Shown one piece after another: positions 23,451-34,500 of a stretch of DNA of 64,000 bases (the first letter of the stretch is position 1; every line of letters starts with the position of its first letter). Source of the DNA: Zizania palustris (Eukaryota; Streptophyta; Magnoliopsida; Poales; Poaceae); NCBI GenBank assembly GCA_019279435.1, contig JAAALK010000286.1, forward strand, positions 28,085,712 to 28,149,711, written 5' to 3'. The translations under genes and the position numbers were made by a program. A model generated the notes under the pieces. The model searched no databases. It was not told where the DNA came from and saw nothing but the letters and a program-made list of their open reading frames with translations.

Positions 23451-24569
23451 ACCCTTCTCATTGTGGTCTCTCAAAAAATGATAATGCACATCAATGTGTT
23501 TGGTTCTAGAATGTTGAACTGGGTTGTTGGCTAAGATAATGGCACTAGTGTTACCACAAAGAAGTGGAATACCCTTAAAATCCAACACAAAATCCTGCAA
23601 AGTAGAAACAATCCATAAAATTTGAGAGCAACAACTAGCAGCAACTACATATTCAGCCTTAGCTGTAGATTGCGTAATGCTAGACTATTTACTAGAAGAC
23701 CAACACACAAGAGAAGAACCTAGAAAATGACAAGTACTTGAGGCACTTTTCCTATCAATTCTACAACCAACAAAATCAGTATCGGAGAAGCCTCTAAGAC
23801 AAAGAGATGATGATGTAGAATACCAAATGCTAAATTCTAAAGTGTGATTGAGATACCTTAGGATGCGCTTTATGGCTTGACGATGTGAAGATCTCAAAGA
23901 CGCTTGAAAACGAGCACATAGACATACAACAAAATGCATGTATGTTGTCATGGCTATCAAGTAGAGGAGGGAGCCGATCATGCTTCGGAACTTCTTCATC
24001 ATCTTCGTCCAGGTCAAGCACAACAGAGTTATCCATTAGAGTGGCTAATGGCTTTGCATCGCTCATGTCAAAGCACTTCAGCAGATCATTGGTGTACTTC
24101 ATCTAATGCACGAAAGTACCTTGTTTGTATTTCTTGGTTTGCAAACCATGGAAAAATGTGAGCTCATGCATCATAGACATTTCAAACTCCTTGCTCATGG
24201 TTTCTATAAACTCGGCAACTAAAGCATGAGATGAGCCACCAAAGATGATATCGTCAACATAAATCTGAACAAGAAGAAAGTCTTTCCCACATTTGAGAGT
24301 AAACAATGTTTTATTAATTGATCCTATCAAGTACTCATGCTCAAGAAAAAATGACCTAAGTCTGTCATACCAAGCTCGAGGAGTCTGCTTGAGTTCATAC
24401 ATAGCTCTATGAAGTTTAAAGACTCTATGGGGTACTTGTGATTTTAAAAGCCTAGGGATTGTTTAACATAAACATCTTCACCTATGAAACCATTAAGAAA
24501 ATCACTTTTAACATCGATTTTGTAAAGTTTGAATCTACGGGGTGTTGCAAATGCAAGCAAAATTCTAAT
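23451..24569 (-). pseudogene. Sirevirus-3 RNase H and RT, decayed
   Basis: This continues the Copia RNase H interrupted at 20098, then the RT: LCLRGFSDTDFVGCR, LLYLIAMTTYMHFVVC, and LVQIYVDDIIFGG at about 24270. YELKQTPRAWYDRL lies near 24390. Frames change several times between 23685 and 24402. It ends where the LTR of another Copia element begins at 24570. The sequence is closest to the RT/RNase H of 61927-63234. Confidence 0.85.
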
Positions 24570-25433
24570 TGTTGTGGGAATAGGAGAGATACGCTAGCTA
24601 GCAAATTCAAAAAATTTTGTCCTATGCCCAAGACCCATGCACATGTGAGATGATAGATCGTTACCTTCTAGCACGAGACACGCTAGGTGTTGTGGAAGAA
24701 GATGTCCAAGAGGCGTGTAAAACCTATCCTCGCTTTTCCCAACCGTTCATCGCCAATCCAATCGGTGAAGACGACGTAGTTGTTTACGTGATGAAGTCCA
24801 TGAGCATCGCTATTGGAGCAACGCCTCCATGGTATCCACACGTACATGGATGGAGTTCCTCCCACGGTAGCATGCTAGCACCACGCGTGATAGACGGGAA
24901 ATCCTCGATTTCAACTATTGAGATCGAGAAAGGGAGGAGAGGAGTCTTTGTTTGCTAGGTCTAAACTATCATAATATTGTTATTCAAGACATCCTCGTCT
25001 CTTTATATAGAGCTGAGAGGCCGTGATCACCACATCTCGAAACCCACAAATCGGTTACAACTGATTTATTTAGTAAAAGATCCAATATGTTTTGCCCACG
25101 TTGTAACTTTTGATCCTTGATTGGAACTTCTGATAGGGTAATTTGGTCATTCGATTCAGTACGATACTGTAACAGATCCAATATGTTTTCGCCCTCGGAA
25201 CATCCAATCAGTACAAATTTCTCGATTCTAAATCGGAACTTCTGGCTCATCAAAACTTATAATACCATATCAAAACTTCCAAAGCAACTTTTGCTCTCTG
25301 ACTCGAGTCTAGAAAATAATCGAAACATTTTATTCCAAATCAGAATTTCTGATTCATGTCGTGAATCCAACCATCAGAACTTCTGATGTCGTTTTTGCTC
25401 TTTGAATTGGACTTTTCTTGGGCATATCCATCA
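24570..25433 (-). repeat. LTR of Copia element 2 (864 bp)
   Basis: On + it runs TGTTGTGGGA...TATCCATCA, so both ends are TG...CA. It is followed by a polypurine tract (ATCTCCCACTTG on +, 25434-25445) that defines it as the 3' LTR of a minus-strand element. A TATA box in element sense is near 25002-25012. The flank CTAAT (24565-24569) is the candidate target duplication; its partner is not seen. Confidence 0.8.
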
Positions 25434-25445
25434 ATCTCCCACTTG

Positions 25446-26517
25446 CACATGAACCAATTATTTGCATGTTTCAAAACCCATCTCCTTAAGTGTGTGACCC
25501 GATAGGTTTATACACCAACGGCTATTCATCAGAAATCTTTTCCGACTCACTGATCAATAGCAGTAATTACAAGCACATATTGACCCCTGTAAGTGTACAA
25601 AATCAATTTTCATGGAACCTTTTCTATACTAAAGCACCAGTCCCTTTACCACACGACATCGGTCAATCTCAAGGCAAGATTCATGACACCCTTGTTGGAT
25701 AGCTCGACATTTTCACTCTAACAAGTATCAGATTCAAATCATTACTAACTCTTTAGTCATAGTGGCATGACCATGCACTTTTACAATCCAATACCTCGAG
25801 GGGCCCAGAGATGTCTCTCCCGTTATTAGAAGGTTTAAATTCCATCTTGACCGCTCACATCCCACGACATGTTTCACAACACACCTAAAAACAACCTTTA
25901 TTACTACCCTGTTATGGAATAGCGTTAGGAAGCATCTAGGTGTGTCGCTACGCATTCTGGAATCAAATGCAGTCGCAGGTCCAAGGACTCTATAGGTACA
26001 CCATTTGAGATGACAACTGATGGCACATTACAATAACAATTCTAGCATTATCTCAAGTGGGTCTAGCCAATGCCATGTTCACCAACATGTGTCCACATCA
26101 CTAATTTGACATATCTATTTCTATGATCTATGAAACGTGATAATTAATCAGTCAGGTGTGCTAATCTATGTGTCATCACTTAACCACATGATGACAAGTC
26201 AAGGATCCTTTTTGAACAATATCATTATAACATAAATAGTTTCACATATCAAGTCATCAACTCATTAAACAAATGTAAACAACATTTATTCAAGGAACAA
26301 GATAACAATTATCCTCACATGTTAGACAAGACTCTACTAGCATCTTCCACATACACATGACTCACTCACGCAAGTATCTAATACCAATGGATCTCAAGTG
26401 TGCCTCATGCTTGGGCTATGGAAGAGGCGTCATCAATAGATCCGCCATGTTCAAATCCATGTGCACCTTGCAAATCTTCACATCACCTCTCTCAATGATC
26501 TCGCGGATCAGGTGATA
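25446..26517 (-). other. Copia element 2 non-coding 3' region
   Basis: This AT-rich stretch lies between the polypurine tract and RNase H. No protein-like frame or RNA gene was recognised. Confidence 0.5.
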
Positions 26518-27822
26518 TCACCAAAGTATATTTTTGGACTTCTGGTGTGATCTAGGCTCCTTGGCTTGTGTAATGGCACCACTATTATCACAATAGAGAT
26601 CCACTGGACTGGACGCACTAGGAACAATACCCAACTCAGAAACAATATTTCTGATCCAAACGGCCTCACCCACAGCTTCTGAAGTGGCGATATACAAAGC
26701 CTGATTGTGATTGGGAATTATCTTTTTCAGTCTGAAATCTAGCATCTGTGTAACCACTTACAACGAGATCCTCTTCACCACCATACACTAGGAACATTTC
26801 CTCAGTTCTTCTCAAGTATTTGAGGATACTCTTTACTACAACTCAGTGACTTTCATCGGGTTCAATTGGTACCTGCTCGTAACACTTAGAGCATATGACA
26901 CATCCGGGCGTGTACACAACATGGCATAAATGATGGATCCAATTGTGGAGGAATACGTGATCACACTCATATTCTCTAACTCATCAGGTGTCATCGCACA
27001 CTAAGTCTTACTAAGAAAAATACCATGTGACATTGGCAGAAAATCCTTCTTGGAATTTTGCATTTTGAACTGTTTCAAAATCTTATCAATGTACATGCTC
27101 TAGCTTAATCCAATTAGCCGCTTTGATCTATCTCTATAGATCTTTATGCCTAAAATGTATGTTGCCTCTCCAAGATCTTTCATCAAAAAACTATTTTTCA
27201 GTGAAGTCTTGACAACATTCAATAAAGGAATGTCATTTATGATCAATAATATGTCATCCACATACAAGACCAGAAACACAAGTGATCTCCCACTAACCTT
27301 CTTATAAACACAAGCTCTTCTCCGTTCTTTATGAAGCCAAACCCTTTGACTACCTCATCAAAGTGAAGATACCAACTCTGAGAAGCTTGCATCAGTCCAT
27401 AAATGGACTTCTACAAGTTACAAACTTTCCCAGCATTTCTTGAACTATCAAGACCTTCAGGTTGTGTCATGTACACATCCTCACTTAGGTTTCCATTCAG
27501 GAAAGCCGTTTTGACATCCATTTTACATATCTCATAATCATAAAATGCGGCAATTGCTAGGATGATTCGAATATACTTAAGCATGGTGACGAGCAAAAAC
27601 GTTTCATCATAATCAACACCTTGAATTTGTCTGAAACCTTTTGCCACCAATTGTGCCTTATAGATGTGAACATTTCCATCAACGTCTATCTTTTTCTTGA
27701 AGACCCATTTACACTCAATAGTTTTTACACCATCAGGTGTATCAACCAAGTTCCAAACTTGGTTTTCTCGCATGGACTCCAACTCGGATCCAATGTCTCC
27801 AAGCCATTTCTTAGAGTCTAGT
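26518..27822 (-). pseudogene. Copia element 2 RT and RNase H, decayed
   Basis: The RT start is clear at 27411-27782: MRENQVWNLVDTPDGVKTIE, KWVFKKKIDVDGN, LVAKGFRQIQGVDYDETF and KTAFLNGNLSEDVYMTQPEG. Middle RT is broken by stops between 26760 and 27410 but retains a region matching YIDDILLI near 27240. RNase H (26518-26757) retains EAVWIRNIVSELG and VDLYCDNSGAITQAKEPRSH. These are Tnt1/Copia-type motifs. Confidence 0.85.
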
Positions 27823-28296
27823 CATGATAGGGCTAAGCGGAACGAAAAGGATTTCCATGAAATGGTAAATGAAAACGATTAGCCCCCTACAAGGTTTGGG
27901 AATAAGTGATTGTGTGATAATGAGCAAGGAATATACGTCTTTTTGCTAAATAGGATCTATTAAACTCATAATTCATTAGATCCTTTTTATTAATGTCAAC
28001 TAGGTATCATAAGTAAATGGATCCCGGTTGTTCAATCCTTTGATAACCAAGGTCATTCTTTGCTAAAGAGAAATGATCACTATGAGTCAGACTCAATAGA
28101 ATGGATCCATTCCAAATAATGAGAATTAGGATTCTTGATCCCTCTCAATCTCTTTTTCAATTTGAGGATCCAGAGAGGTGTTTTCATAGTCATCTCCGAA
28201 TATTTGCCATCTCCGAATATTTTCGATTTCATTTTTCTATGATATGTCTTTCTATATGAAAATTGGTTATTTACGATGTACGATGATCCCTGTTAA
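27823..28296 (-). pseudogene. ycf2: Plastid ycf2 remnant
   Basis: On the minus strand, 27828-28080 translates with interruptions to recognisable Ycf2 text (NDLGYQRIEQPGSIYL, KDLMNYEFNRSYLAKRRIFL, AHYHTITYSQT). In-frame stops interrupt it. 28080-28296 is the spacer-like remnant leading to trnI-CAU. Grass plastomes carry only a decayed ycf2 in the inverted repeat, so part of the damage predates transfer (known for the family). Confidence 0.75.
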
Positions 28297-28312
28297 GCAT
28301 CCATGGCTGAAT
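28297..28312 (+). pseudogene. trnI-CAU: trnI-CAU, first 16 nt only
   Basis: GCATCCATGGCTGAAT is the 5' end of plastid tRNA-Ile(CAU), which lies next to ycf2 in the inverted repeat. It breaks into ndhD sequence; the last seven bases GCTGAAT are shared by both partners. It cannot make a tRNA. Confidence 0.75.
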
Positions 28313-28421
28313 AGAGACGCCTCTTCCCCCCCGACATGGATAAAAGTAAGTAAACAGGAATTAATTCTAATTCCCACATGATAAAAAAGTAAAAGGTCTT
28401 GCGAAGAAAATAATCCGATTT
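28306..28421 (-). pseudogene. ndhD: ndhD internal fragment, duplicated
   Basis: This is about 38 codons of NdhD (a membrane subunit of the plastid NDH complex), from GLFSSQD to GKRRLYSA. It repeats 33084-33165 and extends about 35 bp further toward the 5' end of the gene. Here the G-run codon reads TCG (Ser) where the family has TGG (Trp). A short T/A run upstream is also shifted. It is fused to ndhF at about 28417-28421 over GATTT. Confidence 0.85.
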
Positions 28422-29137
28422 CGCAACTGCACCAAGGAATAATAAAAAAGCACACAAAGTAGTAAGTAAGGAGTTAATCCCATTATTAGGAATCCAGTTA
28501 TTAGCTATTTTAAACAAATCCCGAAACTCTAAACTACCTGTTATCCAAAAAAAACCCAAAATTCCTAATAACAGACCAAAATCCCCTAGACGATTAGTTA
28601 CAAAAGCTTTTTGACAAGCACTCGCTGCAATTGGCCGTGTAAACCAAAAGCCTATCAATAAATAGGAACACATTCCCACAAGTTCCCAAAAAAATAAATT
28701 TGTATCAAATTGGAACTAGTAACCAATCCCAACATGGACGTATTGAAAAAACTTATATAAACAAAAAATCTCAAATATCCTTCATCGTGAGACATATAAT
28801 CGTCACTATAAATAAGAACCAGAATTCCTACAGTAGTAATTAGTATTAACATAATAGAAGTAAGCGGGTCGATTAAGTATCCAAATTCTAAAGAAAAATC
28901 ATTATTGAGGGTCCAAGACCATAAATATTGATAGATAGAACTTCCATTTATTTGTTGAATAGACAGGTGAACTGAGAATACCATAGCTATACTTAAAAGT
29001 AAAACACTAGGAAAAGCCCATATGCGACGAAGATTTTTTGTTGCTGTCGGAATAAGAAAAAGTCCAAATCCCATTGACATAATAACTGGAAGTGGGAGAA
29101 GAGGGATTACCCATGCATATTGATATGTATGTTCCAT
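28417..29137 (-). pseudogene. ndhF: ndhF 5' third, frameshifted
   Basis: NdhF is a proton-pumping membrane subunit of the plastid NDH complex. The start ATG is at 29137 (MEHTYQYAWVIPLLPLPVIM), and the frame runs to IQIYFF near 28690. One T is missing from a T-run there (FFWELVG becomes FFGNLW), giving a stop at 28655. The correct frame resumes as MCSYLLIGFWFTRPIA and continues to FLGAVAKS, where it joins ndhD. About 240 of the ~740 residues remain. Confidence 0.93.
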
Positions 29138-30035
29138 AAGAAAAGAAATTGAAATTTTTACTTGAAATTTATACTTCAATTTTATAAAAAATTGAAAAAA
29201 AAAAGTTTCTGATTCACCAAACAAATTATTATCTATTTCTGAAGGAATTAAAAAAAGAATAAAAAAATACTAGAATTCCTCATTTTTCGTAAATTTTCTC
29301 ATTGAAACATTCAAAAATTAAGAATGGGTTTAGTTGGTTAAATTCAAAAAGTTAATGAAATAAGTTCGTTACCTAGTTATTACCTAAAAAAGGACATTTA
29401 TTAAAATACAAAAAAAGATTGAATCATTTTACTTTAATATTATTTTATTTATTTATTTCTATTAAAATGAAGCATAAAATGAAGCAGTTCCCTTGTTTCG
29501 TAACTTAAATTGATTGAATTCCAATGAAAACCTGTGTTTATATGTTTATAGGAAATTCTTGAATATTCCTTACTTCATATAGAACTTAAATCCTAATGAT
29601 TCGAATTACTTAAGTTTTAGAATGTGTTGTTTAAAAGACTAAGTATTTTTTTGATTGGAATTCCATTATGGAATACCATTCTGAACTTAATTAACTATTG
29701 GAATTTTCCCTTCTTTTTATCCTCCCGTCTTATATGGGGGATAGGCCCCACACCTTATATCTATATATGGGGTATACCTGATATAAAAATTGATTTAAAT
29801 AGAAAACCTTTGTATATATTCTATATTATTAAAACAAAGTCTAAAAATATATATAATATGCTAAAAAACTCTTGTCTTATCTGCATTAGACAAAATGAAG
29901 TAAAAAAGAATTCATAATTTCAATATCTTTCAGTATATAAGTATAAATACTAAGATAAAAAAGAGGAAAGATGGATTGATTTGCGGCAATAGATGTCTTT
30001 CACATACAACTAGAAAAAAGTAATCTCCTTTTTGA
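29138..30035. other. Plastid ndhF-rpl32 spacer
   Basis: This AT-rich plastid intergenic DNA lies between the divergent ndhF and rpl32 starts, with many A/T runs. A short open frame at 29624-29917 has no known motif. Confidence 0.75.
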
Positions 30036-30215
30036 ATGGCAGTTCCAAAAAAACGTACTTCGATGTCAAAAAAGCGTATTCGTAAAAATCTTTGGAAGAA
30101 AAAGACTTACTTTTCCATAGTACAATCTTATTCTTTAGCAAAATCAAGATCATTTTCCGGCGTCAGCGAGCATCCAAAACCAAGGGGTTTTTCTCGGCAA
30201 CAAACAAACAAATAA
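30036..30215 (+). CDS. rpl32: Plastid ribosomal protein L32, intact ORF in nuclear copy
   Basis: This 59-codon frame starts MAVPKKRTSMSKKRIRKN and ends SRQQTNK before TAA. It is the basic large-subunit ribosomal protein L32, with the length and start of grass plastid rpl32. It lies in the native order ndhF-rpl32-trnL-ccsA-ndhD. No frameshift or stop is seen. As part of a nuclear plastid insert it lacks plastid transcription and a transit peptide, so it is probably silent. Confidence 0.9.
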   Translation: MAVPKKRTSMSKKRIRKNLWKKKTYFSIVQSYSLAKSRSFSGVSEHPKPRGFSRQQTNK

Positions 30216-30411
30216 TAAGGTTTTGAATAATATGAATTGACCTATCCCAAAGAGATTCCAATTATTTAATATGAATAATTAGGATTAATTAATGAATGTA
30301 CTTTTATGTGTCGAATTCCTCGGTACAATATTCTTAGAACGAACCTCTCTGATATATAGAACGAAGGTTTTTGGTATACTGTGGCCTAAATATTCTTTTC
30401 CTATCAATGAA

Positions 30412-30467
30412 CTTTTCATAATAGAATCCATATAATAAATAAAAAAAGGGGATTCTATTATGAAAAG
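30412..30467 (+). terminator. Plastid stem-loop downstream of rpl32
   Basis: CTTTTCATAATAGAATCC (30412-30429) and its exact reverse complement (30450-30467) form an 18-bp stem with a 20-nt A-rich loop, about 200 bp after rpl32. Such inverted repeats in plastids stabilise mRNA 3' ends. Confidence 0.65.
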
Positions 30468-30754
30468 TAGAGTAGTCCTGCAATAAGACTTAAAACTTCT
30501 ACCTATCTTACCAAAAATTCACAAAAAAATTCGTTCTATATTGCAACTGAGAAAAAACAGTTCCAACTCTTTCAAACCTTGTTTCTATTGGGCAAAGCAA
30601 GAGTTTCTTGTTAAAAAACTTCGCAACTATACTACCAAACGAAGCCCATTTTAATGAAAACTCTAATGTTCCTAAATTCTATGGACTCCCCCAATCTCGA
30701 CGATTCGCGAGAAAATAACTAATATTCTTTTTAGTTACCTATTATTTCAAGTTA

Positions 30755-30834
30755 GCCGCCATGGTGAAATTGGTAGACACGCTGCTCTTAGGAAGCAGTG
30801 CTCAAGCATCTCGGTTCGAGTCCGAGTGGCGGCA
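30755..30834 (+). tRNA. trnL-UAG: Plastid tRNA-Leu (UAG), intact
   Basis: 80 nt. The acceptor arms GCCGCCA and TGGCGGC pair, anticodon TAG sits at 30789-30791 in the loop CTCTTAGGAAG, the long variable arm is of the class II (Leu) type, and the T-arm reads GGTTCGAGTCC. The gene sits between rpl32 and ccsA as in plastomes. It is intact in sequence, but it is a nuclear copy. Confidence 0.93.
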
Positions 30835-30911
30835 GTCTCGAAAAAGAATACAATACATTATAAAATGGATTCAATTCGAAATTTCCAATTTTGTAATGGG
30901 ACCTTCCCCTT

Positions 30912-31877
30912 ATGCTATTTGCAACTTTAGAACATATACTAACTCATATTTCTTTCTCAACAATTTCAATTGTGATTACGATTTATTTGATAACCTTATT
31001 AGTTCGTGAACCCGGGGGGTTACGTGATTCGTCAGAAAAAGGAATGATAGCTACTTTTTTCTCTATAACAGGATTCTTAGTTTCTCGTTGGGCTTCTTCG
31101 GGACATTTTCCATTAAGTAATTTATATGAGTCATTGATCTTCCTTTCATGGGCTCTGTATATTCTTCATATGATTCCTAAGATCCAGAACTCTAAAAATG
31201 ATTTAAGCATAATAACTACGCCGAGTACTATTTTAACGCAAGGTTTTGCTACGTCAGGTCTTTTAACTGAAATGCATCAATCCACAATACTAGTACCTGC
31301 TCTACAATCTCAGTGGTTAATGATGCATGTCAGTATGATGTTACTAAGCTATGCGACTCTTTTGTGCGGATCCTTATTATCCGCCGCTCTTCTAATCATT
31401 AGATTTCGAAAGAATTTAGATTTCTTTTCTAAAAAGAAAAAAAATGTTTTAAGTAAAGCATTTTTCTTTAATGAGATTGAATATTTCTATGCAAAAAGAA
31501 GTGTTTTAAAAAGCGCCTCTTTTCCTTCATTTCCAAATTATTACAAATATCAATTAACTGAACGTTTGGATTCTTGGAGTTATCGTGTCATTAGTCTAGG
31601 GTTTACCCTTTTAACCATGGGTATTCTTTGTGGAGCAGTATGGGCTAATGAGGCGTGGGGATCCTATTGGAATTGGGATCCTAAAGAAACTTGGGCATTT
31701 ATTACTTGGACCATATTCGCAATTTATTTACATAGTCGAACAAATCAAAATTGGAAGGGTACGAATTCAGCACTTGTAGCTTCCATAGGATTTCTTATAA
31801 TTTGGATCTGTTATTTTGGTATCAATCTATTAGGAATAGGTTTACATAGTTATGGTTCATTTACATTACCCATCTAA
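30912..31877 (+). CDS. ccsA: Cytochrome c biogenesis protein CcsA, intact ORF in nuclear copy
   Basis: This 321-codon frame has the grass-plastid length. CcsA is a thylakoid membrane protein that delivers heme to c-type cytochromes. The tryptophan-rich heme-handling motif WGSYWNWDPKETWAFITW is at about residues 247-264, among several hydrophobic spans. The start MLFATLEHILTHISFS follows trnL-UAG by 77 bp, as in plastomes. No stop or frameshift is present. Being in a NUPT it is probably not expressed. Confidence 0.93.
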   Translation: MLFATLEHILTHISFSTISIVITIYLITLLVREPGGLRDSSEKGMIATFFSITGFLVSRWASSGHFPLSNLYESLIFLSWALYILHMIPKIQNSKNDLSIITTPSTILTQGFATSGLLTEMHQSTILVPALQSQWLMMHVSMMLLSYATLLCGSLLSAALLIIRFRKNLDFFSKKKKNVLSKAFFFNEIEYFYAKRSVLKSASFPSFPNYYKYQLTERLDSWSYRVISLGFTLLTMGILCGAVWANEAWGSYWNWDPKETWAFITWTIFAIYLHSRTNQNWKGTNSALVASIGFLIIWICYFGINLLGIGLHSYGSFTLPI

Positions 31878-31935
31878 ATGATTGCATAACATAAAACCTT
31901 AATAAAATGGGGGTTTTCCATTTTTGTGTTTGATT

Positions 31936-31972
31936 TGAGAACCCCTTGAGCGCCTTCTCAAAGGGGTTCTCA
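31936..31972. terminator. Plastid stem-loop between convergent ccsA and ndhD
   Basis: TGAGAACCCCTT (31936-31947) pairs exactly with AAGGGGTTCTCA (31961-31972). It lies between the 3' ends of ccsA and ndhD and would serve both transcripts in a plastid. Confidence 0.65.
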
Positions 31973-32071
31973 AAAATTAAAGATAGATCTAATTCGACTT
32001 TTTTACTTTTTTCTGAATTATTTGGTATTTCCACTACGGAATATAGAGCGGACTAGTAGAAGAAAAAAATC

Positions 32072-33166
32072 CTATTTAGGATAATAATTGGATAACAGAG
32101 CCTCCACCCTGTCAACGGATAGCGAGAGAACAAAATCTGGATAAATACCAATTCCTATTACTGGTAAAAAGATACAGATTAAAAGAAAGAGTTCTCGCGG
32201 TCCAGAATCCACAAAATTTTCGTTTGGAACATGAAATAGCTTGTATCCATAGAACATCTGTCGTAACATGGATAATAAATAAATAGGAGTTAATATCATT
32301 CCAATCGCCATTACAAAAGTAATTAGCATTTTTGGCATTAACAGAAATTTTGGACTAGTAATTAGTCCAAAAAATACTACTAATTCTGCAACAAAACCAC
32401 TCATTCCTGGTAAAGCGAGAGAAGCCATTGAAAAGCTACTAAACATAGTAAAAATTTTCGGCATTGGGATAGAAGCCCCTCCCAGTTCTTCGAGATAAAC
32501 AAGGCGCATTCTATCACAAGCCGTTCCCGCCAAGAAAAAAAGTGTAGCACCAATAAATCCATGGGATAATATTTGTAAAATAGCTCCATTGAGTCCAATG
32601 TTGGTTATGGAACCAATTCCTATAATAATGAAACCCATGTGAGAGACGGATGAGTAGGCTATTCTTTTTTTGAAATTTCGTTGACCAAGAGAAGTTGAAG
32701 CTGCATAGATTATTTGTATCGCTCCTATTATTACTAACCAGGGGGAAAATAGATAATGAGCATGAGGTAACAATTCCATATTGATCCGAATCAATCCGTA
32801 TGCTCCCATCTTTAATAGGATTCCCGCTAAAAGCATACATGTACTGTAATGCGCTTCCCCATGAGTATCTGGTAACCACGTGTGTAGGGGTATAATCGGC
32901 AATTTGACAGCATAAGCAATAAGGAAGCCAAAATAAAATAGTATTTCCAATGTTGCAGGGTATGATTGATTAATTAATCTTTCCAAATCTAATCTTGGTT
33001 CGTTGGAACCGTATAAGCCCATACCTAGAACTCCGATTAAGAAAAAAATGGAACCACCTGCAGTATACAAAATAAACTTTGTAGCTGAATAGAGACGCCT
33101 CTTCCCCCCCACATGGATAAAAGTAAGTAAACAGGAATTAATTCTAATTCCCACATGATAAAAAGA
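32072..33166 (-). pseudogene. ndhD: ndhD 3' part, truncated and frameshifted
   Basis: This NdhD fragment runs from about WELELIPVYLLL to the natural stop at 32072. The long frame (GKRRLYSATKFILYTAGGSI ... VEALLSNYYPK) covers about 345 of ~500 residues and includes many membrane spans. The G-run at 33107-33113 has seven Gs; the family's codons need eight, so the frame breaks there. It ends at about 33161-33166, where it joins rpoB-upstream plastid DNA across an A-run. Confidence 0.93.
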
Positions 33167-33582
33167 AAATTGACTTTGATATGTATAGGTCCAGAACTAG
33201 ATTGGCATGTACTTAAAAAAGTACTTACTTTATTTTAGGATTCTACAATGAAATCTTATATTTTCTAGCAATTCTACTACTATGAATACGAAACGAAAAA
33301 GAACCCTCAAATTCTTTTTTGAAATTAAACTAACAGTGCTACTCTCAATCGAACTAAAATCAAACTTTCTAGTGCTTATAAATTAGTATATTATGGTTTT
33401 ATCCCATTCATAGAAAGGAGATAAAATGAGAAATCTTTGTCGTCCAATCTAATTAGAATATCATAAAGTGTAAGTGGCAGAATTTTTTTTCGAGGTTCTA
33501 GGAATGTTTTATCAATTCATTTTCATTCCATTTTTACCCCTGGCAAATTCGAACTTTCGTCGAAATTGTCTCTATTCATATG
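33167..33582. other. Plastid spacer upstream of rpoB (left of Tat insertion)
   Basis: This AT-rich plastid-like intergenic DNA has no gene. If the retrotransposon at 33583-39444 and one ATATG are removed, it reads straight into 39450-39613, the rpoB 5' flank. I assign it to the trnC-rpoB interval on that basis. Confidence 0.65.
33578..33582. repeat. Left target-site duplication ATATG
   Basis: ATATG here matches ATATG at 39445-39449 exactly, directly outside the two LTR ends. Confidence 0.92.
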
Positions 33583-34080
33583 TGTTGGCGTAAAAGTTAC
33601 ACCAACAGGTTCTCGGTAATCAAGAACGGACAAACAAGAAGTTTGTGCTTTTAGGACGAACTCGAGCCTCCGTAAAGGATAATAACTCAAGAGGTCCGAA
33701 TGCGTGTGTTTGAACAACTGGTTCTGGATCCTTCTTACAAGGTACAATGGGGGGTATTTATAGGGAAAAAGGCATAAGGAAAAGACCTATTTACCCCTAC
33801 ATTACAACTGACATAGTAGAATTTATTCGATATTATAAACAAGGTTATACACGGTAAAGTGCCATAGGGTAGATGGATAAACTGGACATCCAATCAATCA
33901 CGTCTTCCTGCTTCGAGGCCTCCTTCCTCCCTTCGGAGGGTCCTCTGTGACTTCGCATCGTGGCACCCTCCGGCTGTGTTGACGTATGCTTCGAACATCA
34001 GTCCGCCACCTTCGGGATCTTCCCGGAGCCCACGGAGGGTTAGTCTTTAAGTCTTGGGAATAAAGTAATTTCCCCCAACA
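33583..34080 (-). repeat. Tat element 3' LTR (498 bp)
   Basis: TGTTGGCG...CCCCCAACA on +, with 5-bp inverted ends (TGTTG/CAACA). It differs from 38947-39444 at four positions, all G/A. Confidence 0.95.
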
Positions 34081-34500
34081 GTAGCCCCTCGAATACGCCT
34101 TTCTGTAGATAACCTGTTATTAGAAAGAAGGCAGTATACGAAAGGAACATTTCTAGTTTTTGAGGCTTAAAGGGAATTCGAAGATGTTATGACTTAGCCC
34201 AGGATTTTGGGCCCAATATTTTAGAACCTTCGTCCCCGAGTTTTGGCACAGTGAGAAAACTCCCTGGGAACGGAACGGTTTCGGAGCGTGAGCGTCGCGA
34301 AAGCGGTTACGGAGTGCGAACGTCGTGGGGTACCGTCAATACGACCGTTACGGCGCAGATAGCCGTTACCCTCGTAAAAAAGGTACGGTCAGATTTCTTC
34401 AGCGGTTCATACGCCGTTCCAGTGACCGGGCCCGCTTGTCGGTGACGGAGGCAGGACCTGCAAAGTGAAACTACCCGAAGAGTAGTACTGATCGTACGGT

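Larger units (their letters stand above)
24570..27822 (-). mobile_element. Copia element 2, 3' part, cut by plastid DNA
   Basis: This minus-strand element comprises the 3' LTR, a polypurine tract, a non-coding 3' region and RNase H/RT, ending abruptly at about 27822 where plastid ycf2 sequence starts. It is not a Sirevirus: the LTR is short and the polypurine tract differs. A Copia gag/pre-integrase fragment of similar style and the same strand lies at 47164-48064, on the other side of the plastid block, and could be its other half. Confidence 0.75.

Noticed and set aside
24617..24958. 113-residue frame in the Copia LTR
   Set aside because: No motif, inside an LTR with defined ends; chance frame.
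28297..28312. Functional trnI-CAU
   Set aside because: Only the first 16 nt are present before the ndhD joint.
29624..29917. 97-residue frame in the ndhF-rpl32 spacer
   Set aside because: AT-rich spacer, Ile/Asn/Lys-dominated text, no match to any plastid gene I know at this place.
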